Assembly: GCA_037134755.1 (NCBI GenBank)
Contig: JBAXLO010000109.1
Coordinates: 1-15,129 of the forward strand
From: JBAXLO01 sp037134755
GTDB taxonomy: Bacteria > Bacteroidota > Bacteroidia > Bacteroidales > JACABE01
DNA: 15,129 bases
Reading direction: 5' to 3'
The translations under genes and the position numbers were made by a program. Below are positions 10,801 to 15,037 of the stretch, piece after piece (position 1 is the stretch's first letter; each line of letters begins with the position of its first letter). Under the pieces are notes generated by a model that had not been told where the DNA came from, ran no database searches, and saw only the letters and a list, made by a program, of their open reading frames with translations.

Positions 10801-12999
10801 AGTACGCCTAACTCTGGCGACACTATTAAAATTTATGCTACTATTAAGAATGTTGGTTATGATAGTTGTAATGCTACTTATTCTCTTTATTATTTAGACA
10901 TCGACAGTAATAAAATCTTTATCGGACAGCATTATATTTCATTAGATACTTCGCAGAGTGTTAGCATTATGATACCTTGGGTAGTTACTAACCCAAAGAC
11001 TACGCTAATTGGTTTAATAACTAATGGAGTTCCTGCCGAATATGATCTTACCGATAACGAAGCCTCTAAGAAAATTGGAGGAAGTATTGGTTTATCTTTT
11101 GTCACAACGCCTGTTTCCTGTCATGGCTTAAGTGATGGTAAAGCTAAAGTAATTATTGGTGGGGGAGTAGAGCCTTATACAATATCTTGGAGCAATGGTC
11201 AGAATGTAGATTCAATCACTGCTCCTGCAGGTCTATACACAGTTACTGTTTCTGATCTTAATGGATTGCATGCATCTGGCTCTGTCACTATTACCCAGCC
11301 TCCTGAAGTGCATGTTAATTTTAACATATCGGCTTCAGCTAATCCTATTTGTCCTAATACTATGGTAACATTTACTGCAAATGTTGATAATGGCGGAACT
11401 CATCCTCATTATTATTGGTCATTGAACAATCAAAGTGTTGGTAGCGATAGTGTAAAATACACTTATATGCCTACTGATGGTGATTCAATCTTTTGTTTAT
11501 TATATTATAATGTTGCATGTATCAACGATCATTATAGGAATAGCAATGTAATAGTTATGTCGGTAGTTAAAGTTCCGGGTACTGCCGGCGATCTATCGGG
11601 TCCGGCTGCTGTATGTCAGGGCGAAAACAATGTTATTTATCAAGTTACACCTATTGCTAATGCTAACATTTATCATTGGGAATTACTAAATGGAGCAGTT
11701 GCTACCTCATCTTCTAATTCTATCTATGTTAACATACCTATCAATGCCATTGCAGGTATTATCAGAGTAAGAGGCGAAAACTCTTGTGGTGTCGGCTCCT
11801 TTGCCCAGATGTCTGTAACTGTTAATAATCTACCTAATGCTTTGGGTGGCATATCAGGTTTGGCTTCAGTATGCCAAGGACAAGAAAATGTAACTTATAC
11901 AGTGCCTCCTGTTGGCAATGCAACTTCTTACAACTGGTCGTTACCCGGCGGTGCAAGTGGCGTTAGTTCAATTAATAGCATTGATGTTACCTTTGCACCC
12001 GATGCATACTCTGGTAATATTATAGTAAGCGGTCACAATGCCTGTGGTAATGGTATTTCATCATCCTTCTTTGTAAATGTTAATCTCTTACCTTATTCCG
12101 CCGGAGCGATAGCTACTAATACAGCTATTGTGGGCAATCAAGTCATTATTACATATAGCGTAGCACCTATCAACAATGCTACTTCTTATATCTGGACAAT
12201 GCCTAATGGATCAATAGGTGCTAGTACAACTAATAGCATTTCAATAACATTTGACGCAACTGCAACTTCGGGCTATCTATATGTTAGAGGTCATAACAAT
12301 TGTGGCAATGGTCAATCTTCAATATTATACGTCAATTATAGTGCACCTAAATTATTAAAATTAACTGCTATGTTCCAAGAATATTATTCTCCTATAACAG
12401 GTTTAATGAGACCAACAAAGGAACTAAATTGGGATACCGGCGATCTCTTTAATAAATTTGGTGATACTATTGTTGATACTTTAAGAATCATAATCAGGAA
12501 GACAAATGCTAGCAGTTACAATAGTCCTTGTACTGTTGATACTACATTCTATGGCCTAAAAATAGATTTATCAGGTAATATAGCACCGGTACTAATTCCT
12601 GTAGATATGACAGGCTACCGTTACATTGTTATCAAACATCGAAATAGTATTGAAACATGGAGTGATTCAGTTAACTTCTCTACTGATACTATTAGATATG
12701 ACTTTTATAATCATGTGTCACAATTTGCTTATGATGGAGGTATGTTTGTTGATTATGACCATGCTTTTATCTGGGGTGGTGATGTTAATCAAAATGGAAA
12801 TCTAGAGACCGAAGATGGTACCCTTATTTATGTAGCTGCTAATTCAGAAGACCCAACAGTTAATAATGGTTATGTTATTTGCGATATAGATGGAAATGGG
12901 AATATTGATTCTCAAGACTATGGTTTACAATATAACAATGCAAATTTAGGGGCAAATATTATTAATCCTTTTTCTTATATTGATAAGAAGAAAAAGTAA
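1876..12999 (+). CDS. Giant modular secreted/cell-surface protein (YWFD, PKD-like, Ig-like, LamG, CARDB, SprB, dockerin-like)
   Basis: This intact gene of 3707 codons encodes a protein of roughly 0.4 MDa. A signal peptide (residues 1-20, ending SVFS before Gln21) implies export. Domains in order: five YWFD repeats (23-405); PKD-like P1 (409-492); Ig-like I1 (496-582); P2-P4 (583-839); Ig-like I2 split by LamG1 (840-1143, LamG 891-1101); P5-P6 (1144-1312); Ig-like I3 split by LamG2 (1313-1602, LamG about 1363-1560); P7-P8 (1603-1771); three GGTLG Ig-like modules (1772-2035); a beta-sandwich-like module (2036-2155); seven CARDB-like modules with a carboxypeptidase-regulatory-like insert (2156-3069); an SprB repeat (3070-3145); Ig-like I4 (3146-3235); P9-P11 (3236-3488); and a C-terminal module with two calcium loops (3489-3707). 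No enzyme domain is visible. LamG, CARDB and SprB modules favour adhesion or matrix binding, possibly to glycans. I see no clear type IX secretion C-terminal domain. The ATG is fixed by the signal peptide. Confidence 0.9.
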   Translation: MKKIILFIAILCLGISSVFSQKQLREYQYWFDNDFANVVTHPTAFMDTVQIIENIHAGALLYGMHVYHFRCKDNAGLWSQVYSQFFLLNIPVPLAATYQKHIVVNQYWFDDDFNHRITQNITGQDSILFINSFNTDSLSRGIHFIHYRCQDNAGLWSPVASQLFLRHLDATHVPFYVTNQKQIVTNQYWIDTDFAHKITINITGQDSITFINSFNTDSLVYGVHVFHYRCKDNSGLWSSVTSQLFLKNIVTTPSSYFVPHQKQLVTNQYWFDTDFEHSITINISGQDSLQFITLLNPDSLITGMHVFHYRCKDDAGLWSPVCSQEFLKNPPYVSIPTLLNNKIIKYRYWFDQEVTFTYKNVPQADSIVVSQLDLSNVLNGLHILHTQFKDKRGLWNNPTSDSVNVQQIPGPAGPISGPIEVNEYTDSVLYTVQPIFNATSYIWSFPNGVVGTSDSNYIYLDYPLHANSGLVKVKGHNDYGNGAESTLGVTVKSLIVSPITISCSSYSICQDSALTFTATLIDGVTNPTYQWVVNGVNEGTNSNTFTYIPTNADNIMCILTSPDLAGADTSNYISISVFPKPGPIGGVAGITGLSNVCQGQNFVTYTIPLVLNANSYLWTLPVGASGVSTTNIITVNYSNTALSGNITVKGINNCGESDELTLAVTVNPLPADAGAITGLTNVCQGLNAITYTVDSIRNATSYIWTLPVGASGVSTTNSITVTYSNTALSGNITVKGENDCGEGAESILSITVNPLPVAAGVISGPTTVCQSQNSVTYTVLPIANATNYIWTLPDGATGLSSTNSITVDFTLAVSGNITVTGQNSCGVGSNAVLPITVNPMLTASVSISSVSSTICQDSAVTFTATPVNGGDYPIFRWYVNNVLVSQDSSLNNGLVTYYPFNGNAHDEGLNGNNGAIYGAILTTDRFGNPNSAYSFNGIDNYIRASSNNLPTADRTVSLWFNTNPLQSYQLSGPIAYGGTWCGYTWFEGMNAGTILQDVHCGANTFSVPYSISSGQWYNFVITNDISGRKMFLNGTLIGTNPNYINNTYTLYKDLSIGVIVSGNGYAPYTDGNIGWFNGKIDDIRIYNRSLSSTEVLTLYNGSSFTYIPRNGDNIKCIMTSSASCVLNNNDTSNVITMTVHPKPGAAGAISGLTTACQGQNGVTYTVDPIANATSYIWTLPDSAFGISSTNSISVNYGNSALSGNITVKGHNYCGDGAEATLPITISPLPQSAGVITGVSSVCAYQNNVSYSVGSMTNATSYIWNLPWGASGVSSTNTINVNYTLPGSGNITVQGSNACGVGAIASLAIQINPVLTASVSITSSVTSICQDSIVTFTANPTNGGSNPTYHWYINGVLVDSSSEINNGLIASYHFNGNANDASGNSHDGTIFGSPTLTTDRFGNPNSAYYFNGAGDYIDLGPWFTYNKFSLSFWVNEAGFTGDYTDIIDNNHTGYQNWVIQSTPNNLDYGFGIAYVGGTDFTLTFNNWHHVVCIKDSLNMMTYIDGALLNSIPSGYAPNYNNQHLYIARWGGGGRFFNGKIDDIQMYNRALSSYEVSKLYNGSTFNYSPRNNDQVQCVMTSNTPCALNNPASSNIITMTVHPKPDAASAISGLTLVCQGQNNVTYTVPVINNASSYIWTLPTGVTGISSTNSITVNYGNTAISGNITVKGQNSCGVGDSSTLAITVNPLPDAAGAIDGLLNVCHGEKTVTYIVGPISNATSYEWANTTGAIGTSTTNTITLDFTSATSGYISVKGINACGVGDSSFLDIIVNSPSINATGVGGSGASSNICYGNSTTLSVLGGTLGTGASWHWYTGSCGGTLISTDPSVTVSPLVTTTYYVRAENACNNTSCLSFTVHVNSYSDAPTGVAGVSNYCYDPDNTTTLSVIGGTLGTGANWRWYENSCNGAIVASGPSITINPSSTTTYFVNAVGACNTTSCASLTINVSTQSIAPIAITGTVSNCSGSSSTLSVSGGTLGQGATWAWYADVCGGSPIGHGTSIDIVVQPGRTYYVRAEGYCDTTSCASRTITEQINPLPTLSYTNNTGFVGHLVNPYDGIPTNTYRFEVRYTNADGILPATFNPRLQLDFEGNGMYTNPNDRLFYMLEVDHNDSIVTDGKDYYYVVNSLPESQNWNTLVTVVDKVGCSATIGPVNEPKVLTAADISIFANDITFSNAHPDPGDFITVYATIHNYSGRPADNFVVHLVNQFDTTAVFGDITVPHLGAYSSTTVSWNIQTPAVPAWCPMQVFIDWTNVLIEPNELDNQAIRPFTNGNYVLPGKIVITAHPSPAIAPQYSTIGICGSAWYTGTAVHLNDSSCAGATVTFTVVETGYTGSTYTNSLGNYCVSIYAPYPAGIYHVNFHITDFTLNGDTTTSFEIYAPPPVNIYCADLSVSINLGSQTVNPGSCHGNSCINILQGDQLSGSITVYNSGNIASGPSTLHIDAPYGSPAPPSNISIPGISPGSSYTVPISNITYNTIGGTYFSAIADYNNNVAECNELNNSSSVCIMVHQALPDIIASGYMYSTNNECQFNSITLNLDNAGGVATGAFHNRLYIYEEGVLLTTLYNSISNIPALTCINVTFDWPSPHVPGNYTFVFTADYLNEVVEISKANNNATLATTLLQCKADLSVYNCTNLKVNPADPSYPGSITLSAIIVNYGLVSAGGFYVNFNINGTSHLYFFAGSLAPGQSQTIYMPVPTPAFGNNLLTVTVDPTNLIVESNKTNNVATASLCWDFYLSDFCWGGAFWDYTQIKNQPVILNVGVNNSGLYQASNLKINFQVSGPGLSGWVNLGDATTFCGSTACLCPFSANLPSPFAFPMAGDYSVRMYADPDNNYIECDETNNMLTVTVHVTDLPDYRVLSQYIAPSKLNPELNEPIAIDATYENIGMSGSDSLNLYTQVDNTPLDTVRVPGLLSGTFNTVHIKHSWSSNVRGIHIIRTFIDYNHEIAETNELNNEATRAVIVGKAPNLLFTYFDVNDSTPNSGDTIKIYATIKNVGYDSCNATYSLYYLDIDSNKIFIGQHYISLDTSQSVSIMIPWVVTNPKTTLIGLITNGVPAEYDLTDNEASKKIGGSIGLSFVTTPVSCHGLSDGKAKVIIGGGVEPYTISWSNGQNVDSITAPAGLYTVTVSDLNGLHASGSVTITQPPEVHVNFNISASANPICPNTMVTFTANVDNGGTHPHYYWSLNNQSVGSDSVKYTYMPTDGDSIFCLLYYNVACINDHYRNSNVIVMSVVKVPGTAGDLSGPAAVCQGENNVIYQVTPIANANIYHWELLNGAVATSSSNSIYVNIPINAIAGIIRVRGENSCGVGSFAQMSVTVNNLPNALGGISGLASVCQGQENVTYTVPPVGNATSYNWSLPGGASGVSSINSIDVTFAPDAYSGNIIVSGHNACGNGISSSFFVNVNLLPYSAGAIATNTAIVGNQVIITYSVAPINNATSYIWTMPNGSIGASTTNSISITFDATATSGYLYVRGHNNCGNGQSSILYVNYSAPKLLKLTAMFQEYYSPITGLMRPTKELNWDTGDLFNKFGDTIVDTLRIIIRKTNASSYNSPCTVDTTFYGLKIDLSGNIAPVLIPVDMTGYRYIVIKHRNSIETWSDSVNFSTDTIRYDFYNHVSQFAYDGGMFVDYDHAFIWGGDVNQNGNLETEDGTLIYVAANSEDPTVNNGYVICDIDGNGNIDSQDYGLQYNNANLGANIINPFSYIDKKKK
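1939..3090 (+). repeat. Five YWFD repeats in the N-terminal part of the giant protein
   Basis: The Trp of each YW[FI]D motif lies at residues 30, 108, 189, 270 and 349, giving periods of 78, 81, 81 and 79 residues. Each repeat runs from [N/Q]YWFD through a DS...F region to G-[MIV]-H-x-x-HYRCKD-x-x-G-LWS and ends S-Q-x-F-L. Repeats 2-4 also share TGQDS or SGQDS. Repeat 5 is the most divergent: it has no Cys in the FKDKRGLW segment and lacks the SQxF ending. Modules of this pattern are common at the N-termini of Bacteroidota exported proteins, from memory, but I know no assigned function. Confidence 0.8.
3622..4392 (+). repeat. Tandem PKD-like modules P2-P4
   Basis: Three consecutive modules of about 82-89 residues have the pattern G-x-[IT]-x-G-x-x-x-V-C-Q, VTYTV-type strand, NATSYIWTLP, SSTNSITV, SGNITVKG, N-x-CG-x-G and a final VNPLP linker. 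P2 and P3 share WTLPVGASGVSTTN, and their DNA is close enough for recombination. The module belongs to the PKD-like group frequent in Bacteroidota surface proteins (I believe Pfam PKD_6). Eleven such modules occur in the protein. The others are at about 3100-3351, 5305-5811, 6682-7188 and 11581-12339. Confidence 0.8.
4393..5304 (+). other. Ig-like module I2 split by inserted LamG domain 1
   Basis: The Ig-like first half (TICQDSAVTFTA to WYVNNVLVSQDSS) stops where the undivided copy I1 reads on into GTNSNTFTYIP. A LamG-type jelly roll of about 210 residues is inserted there. It is marked by LVTYYPFNGNA, TTDRFGNPNSAY, W-x-x-F-V-I and NGKIDDIRIYNRSLSSTEV, and it ends at LYNG. The Ig-like half then resumes at SSFTYIPRNGDNIKCIMTS. 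The two Ig cysteines lie on opposite sides of the insertion, so the Ig fold could still close around the LamG domain. Confidence 0.75.
5812..6681 (+). other. Ig-like module I3 split by inserted LamG domain 2
   Basis: This has the same nested arrangement as the preceding copy. The Ig-like half SICQDSIVTFTA to WYINGVLVDSSSE is followed by a LamG of about 198 residues (LIASYHFNGNAND, TTDRFGNPNSAYYFNG, NWHHVV, NGKIDDIQMYNRALSSYEV, LYNG). The Ig half then resumes at STFNYSPRNNDQVQCVMTS. Together with the two PKD-like modules after each, it forms a tandem block with a period of 1419 nt (4393 to 5812). Confidence 0.75.
7189..7980 (+). repeat. Three tandem GGTLG Ig-like modules
   Basis: Three copies of about 88 residues carry C-x(4-6)-TLSV-x-GGTLG-x-GA-x-W-x-WY, then C-[GN]-G or VCGG, TTTYYVRAE-type strand and C-[ND]-[TN]-T-SC. 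They match, from memory, the Ig-like domain associated with CHU_C (Ig_7 in Pfam). Each copy has about four cysteines. Copy 3 is slightly divergent, with VVQPGRTYYVRAEG in place of the TTTYY strand. Confidence 0.75.
8341..11082 (+). repeat. Seven CARDB-like modules with one carboxypeptidase-regulatory-like insert
   Basis: Seven modules of about 107-126 residues each begin with a DL or DI strand and end near an E-x-[NDS]-x-x-[ND]-N motif. Examples are EPNELDN, ECNELNN, EISKANN, VESNKTNN, ECDETNN, ETNELNN and EYDLTDN. This is the CARDB (cell adhesion related, bacterial) signature. Between copies 1 and 2 (about 8749-9012) lies a different module, ATVTFTVVETGYTGSTYTNS then YCVSIYAP, that looks like a carboxypeptidase-regulatory or transthyretin-like fold. 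The copies are far more diverged from each other than the PKD-like modules. Confidence 0.7.
11083..11310 (+). other. SprB repeat in the giant protein
   Basis: Residues 3070-3145 read VSCHGLSDGKAKVIIGGGVEPYTISWSN (shown here in overlapping motifs: SCHGLSDGKA, GGGVEPYTISWSNGQ, GLYTVTVSDLNG, ASGSVTITQPPEV). This is the consensus of the SprB repeat known from gliding-motility adhesins of Flavobacteriia. Only one copy is present, so the protein is not a gliding SprB orthologue. The repeat supports a surface location. Confidence 0.8.
12340..12999 (+). other. C-terminal module with dockerin/EF-hand-like calcium loops
   Basis: Residues 3489-3707 contain the motifs LKLTAMFQEYYSPITGLM, VIKHRNSIETWSD and then two calcium-type loops. 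Loop 1 is DVNQNGNLETED (3636-3647). Loop 2 is DIDGNGNIDSQD (3670-3681), a canonical D-x-D-x-N-G-x-I-x-x-x-D. This spacing is dockerin-like. The KHRNSIETW module followed by GDVNQ-type loops recurs at the ends of Bacteroidota exported proteins, from memory. The protein stops shortly after, at IDKKKK. The module may anchor, fold or sort the protein. Confidence 0.7.
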
Positions 13000-13060
13000 G
13001 CATCATACATGCAAGTCTCTAAATAATATATTATTCCTTCTTCTCTTAAATGAGATTATC

Positions 13061-13104
13061 AAAAGAGCGGTTGTCATTGATCAGGCAGCCGCTCTTTTAT
13101 TTTT
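13061..13104. terminator. Strong, probably bidirectional, intrinsic terminator
   Basis: AAAAGAGCGGTTG (13061-13073) pairs with CAGCCGCTCTTTT (13086-13098) to give a 13-bp stem with one G-T wobble and a 12-nt loop. It is followed by ATTTTT on the plus strand. On the minus strand the stem ends in TTTT as well. It lies between the convergent giant gene (ending 12999) and the barrel gene (ending 13203), so it can stop transcription from both. Confidence 0.9.
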
Positions 13105-13108
13105 AAAC

Positions 13109-13141
13109 TTTAGGCACTCCAAACTTTAGGCATTTTAGGCA
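13109..13141. repeat. Three TTTAGGCA direct repeats beside the terminator
   Basis: TTTAGGCA occurs at 13109-13116, 13125-13132 and 13134-13141. The first two copies are preceded by AAAC, and the last two lie 9 bp apart. A related GGCATTTTAGG string recurs near 14258. The function is unknown. Short repeats of this kind are often just replication-slippage products in AT-rich spacers. Confidence 0.5.
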
Positions 13142-13202
13142 TTCTCTTCTATTCTTTTACAAACTTCCTTACTACTGTTTCTTTATCTGAACTTAGTTTT
13201 AT

Positions 13203-14087
13203 TTAAAAATTAAATCTAATCCCTAAATTAATACCAATACTACCAAAAGGCATATTAAACTTTGTGCTTTTAGTAGGTACATCAGTAGAGTTAGTAATGG
13301 AAGGATCATAATTATAAATATCTACATACTCAGTTTCTTTTGTATGAGTTGTTAAAGTTGATAAAATATCTTGTCCATTCTTAGTATATTTTACTATCTC
13401 TCCCTTTGTAGGTGCATAACATAAGTTTATCATATTAACTTCGCCAAACAACGATATTTTATCGTTTAGTTTATATATTACTCCTACAGAAGCATTAAAA
13501 CCAAATGCTAGACCTCCATTCATTTTATTACTCACAAAAAAAATGGTGTCAGTTACAATATTATTATATGGTGGATTTGGATTTCCAGTAGTATATTTTT
13601 CCTTATCTTCATAATCTATGATTATAGAACCTGTGCCAATTATTAAACCTAATTTTGCATAAGGATTTAATTTATTAAAACCTGAAGTAATAATAATTGA
13701 AGGGTTAAATCTGAGCATATTAGAAGAATATGTTTTATTTAAATATGTACTTGTACCATCTAAATAATAATAATTTGATGTGAAAATAGTTGAAGCACCA
13801 AATAGATATGATATACCTAATTCAGTACCAATATTCTTATTAAACATATAACCAAAAGCACCGCATATATTAAAACCTTTTCCTAAGGAAAGGCCTTTTG
13901 ATTCGTTAGTCGAAGTATAATTAGTATTACTTATTTGATAACTGACATAATTATTATATGTTATAGAGCCTAAATTTAACCCATAACCTGCATTAAAACT
14001 TAAATAAGCTTTTTGAGCTGAAAGATTACTTATAATCATTGTGATTACCAGTAAACATAAAGCAGTTTTTAAAAGTGATTTTTTCAT
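13203..14087 (-). CDS. Outer-membrane beta-barrel protein
   Basis: This 294-residue protein has a signal peptide (MKKSLLK, hydrophobic core, NLSA, cleavage near residue 24). It then alternates amphipathic strands with Gly/Asn/Tyr-rich turns, as in small outer-membrane barrels: AYLSFNAGYGLNLGS, GFNICGAFGYMFNKNIG, TELGISYLFGAS, LNPYAKLGLIIGTGS, FGFNASVGVIYKLND and a final strand GSIGINLGIRFNF ending in Phe. The terminal aromatic residue is the classic barrel-assembly (BAM) signal. Long polar loops (for example TKNGQDILSTLTTHTKETE) would face outward. The family is the general outer-membrane beta-barrel/porin-like group. No specific substrate can be assigned. It converges on the giant gene and shares the terminator at 13061-13104. 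The ATG at 14087 is the only start that keeps a complete signal peptide, and the upstream sequence is A/T-rich with no Shine-Dalgarno. Confidence 0.85.
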   Translation of the reverse strand: MKKSLLKTALCLLVITMIISNLSAQKAYLSFNAGYGLNLGSITYNNYVSYQISNTNYTSTNESKGLSLGKGFNICGAFGYMFNKNIGTELGISYLFGASTIFTSNYYYLDGTSTYLNKTYSSNMLRFNPSIIITSGFNKLNPYAKLGLIIGTGSIIIDYEDKEKYTTGNPNPPYNNIVTDTIFFVSNKMNGGLAFGFNASVGVIYKLNDKISLFGEVNMINLCYAPTKGEIVKYTKNGQDILSTLTTHTKETEYVDIYNYDPSITNSTDVPTKSTKFNMPFGSIGINLGIRFNF

Positions 14088-14387
14088 ATTAAATGATTTT
14101 AAACGTTAATTTTTTAAGGAGATTAAGTTGATTGTATTATAGATAACATAAAATAATTATTATTATTATCATAATTATGAAAATAATTAAATCTTTTTCA
14201 TTATTTCTTTTGTATATCGGAAATAAACATTACTTTTGGGGTCTCTTATTTAGTTTGGCATTTTAGGGGCTTTCATAAAACTGCAACTAAGCTCGCAAAT
14301 CCTAAACGAATCGGATTAAAAATTTTATCAATAATTGGAATTTATTCAAGCGACAGGATAATACCTCAGCTTTTTAAAAAAATTAAA
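14088..14387. other. Intergenic region between the barrel gene and the right-hand array
   Basis: I see no gene in this stretch. The part next to 14087 is the barrel gene's leader on the minus strand, and I find no good TAnnTTTG there. The part from 14209 holds a promoter-like pair on the plus strand, described separately. The rest, to 14387, is A/T-rich and contains a GGCATTTTAGG string related to the repeats near 13130. Confidence 0.5.
14209..14238 (+). promoter_or_regulatory. Predicted Bacteroidota-type promoter directed toward the 21-bp array
   Basis: TTTG at 14209-14212 is followed after 18 nt by TACTTTTG at 14231-14238, an exact match to the -7 consensus TAnnTTTG. The known spacing range for Bacteroidota primary sigma promoters is about 17-23 nt. 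Transcription would start near 14245 and read into the doubtful ORF and the repeat array. The match could be chance in DNA this rich in T. Confidence 0.5.
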
Positions 14388-14987
14388 ATGGATACTTTTA
14401 ATATCTATATTCGGTTTATATTGTATGATGGTCAAAAAAATGATCGGGATATTATTAAATCCAATACTCCGGATCTTATTAGTAAAATTATTTTTAAGAA
14501 TAGAAATACAAAATCAAAAAATCAGCCACCCAAAACTAAAGTTTACCCATTTTTCTATAGATACCTTCGATTAACGACAACTAGCCATGTATCGATGATA
14601 GATGGTGTTGCATCGACGATACATGGTGATGCATCAGTGATACATGGCGTTGCATCGACGATAGATGGCTTTTCATCGATGATACATGGTCTTTCATCGA
14701 CGATACATGGCGATGTATCGACGATAGATGGCGATGTATCGACGATAGATGGTCTTGCATCGACAATACATGGTCTTTCATCGACGACACATGGCGATGT
14801 ATCGATGATAGATGGTGATGTTTCGACGATAGATCGTCATATATTAACTATAAGTAGCTTAGGACTAAAAACCGATCTTTTTCTATACATTATATTAAAT
14901 TCATGTCATATTCAGATAGTTAAATTTATTGAGAAGAAGGGTAGCCTTTTTGGGCAAAGATTATTATTTTTAAATAAATCATATTAA
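14388..14987 (+). CDS. Doubtful ORF of 199 codons built around the 21-bp repeats
   Basis: I do not recognise this protein and doubt it is real. Residues 1-60 are polar and basic with no domain I know. Residues 61-158 are a heptad repeat of the type S-[TM]-I-[HD]-G-x-[VAS], the direct translation of the 21-bp array. The last 40 residues are hydrophobic and basic. There is no signal peptide or ribosome binding site. The repeat unit is open in more than one frame on both strands, so a long ORF is expected here without selection. In its favour, the frame is kept through all units and a promoter-like sequence lies 150 bp upstream. The alternative is a non-coding repeat locus. Confidence 0.2.
   Translation: MDTFNIYIRFILYDGQKNDRDIIKSNTPDLISKIIFKNRNTKSKNQPPKTKVYPFFYRYLRLTTTSHVSMIDGVASTIHGDASVIHGVASTIDGFSSMIHGLSSTIHGDVSTIDGDVSTIDGLASTIHGLSSTTHGDVSMIDGDVSTIDRHILTISSLGLKTDLFLYIILNSCHIQIVKFIEKKGSLFGQRLLFLNKSY
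14570..14863. repeat. Array of fourteen 21-bp tandem units
   Basis: Twelve well-conserved units run from 14591 to 14842, each starting ATCGACGAT or ATCGATGAT, then A[CG]ATGG and a variable 5-6 nt end. The ends are of the types CGATGT, TGATGC, TCTTTC and CGTTGC. A degenerate unit flanks each side, at 14570-14590 and 14843-14863. Both flanking units begin ATTAAC and contain A-A-[CG]-TAGC. The total is 294 bp, or 14 times 21, with no indel. At the junction near 14701-14720 the arms CGATACAT and ATGTATCG form a perfect 8-bp hairpin with loop GGCG. There are no unique spacers, so this is not a CRISPR array. Confidence 0.9.
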
Positions 14988-15037
14988 TTATAAAAATAAA
15001 TTTCTTAAATAAATACCGTTAAAAAAATAATAATACA

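Noticed and set aside
12340..12999. Type IX secretion C-terminal domain at the end of the giant protein
   Set aside because: No YPNP-type strand, no NG-x-Y or lysine-rich CTD pattern. The end is a dockerin-like loop pair followed by IDKKKK.
14570..14863. CRISPR array
   Set aside because: Units are contiguous 21-bp repeats without unique spacers, and no cas gene is in the window.
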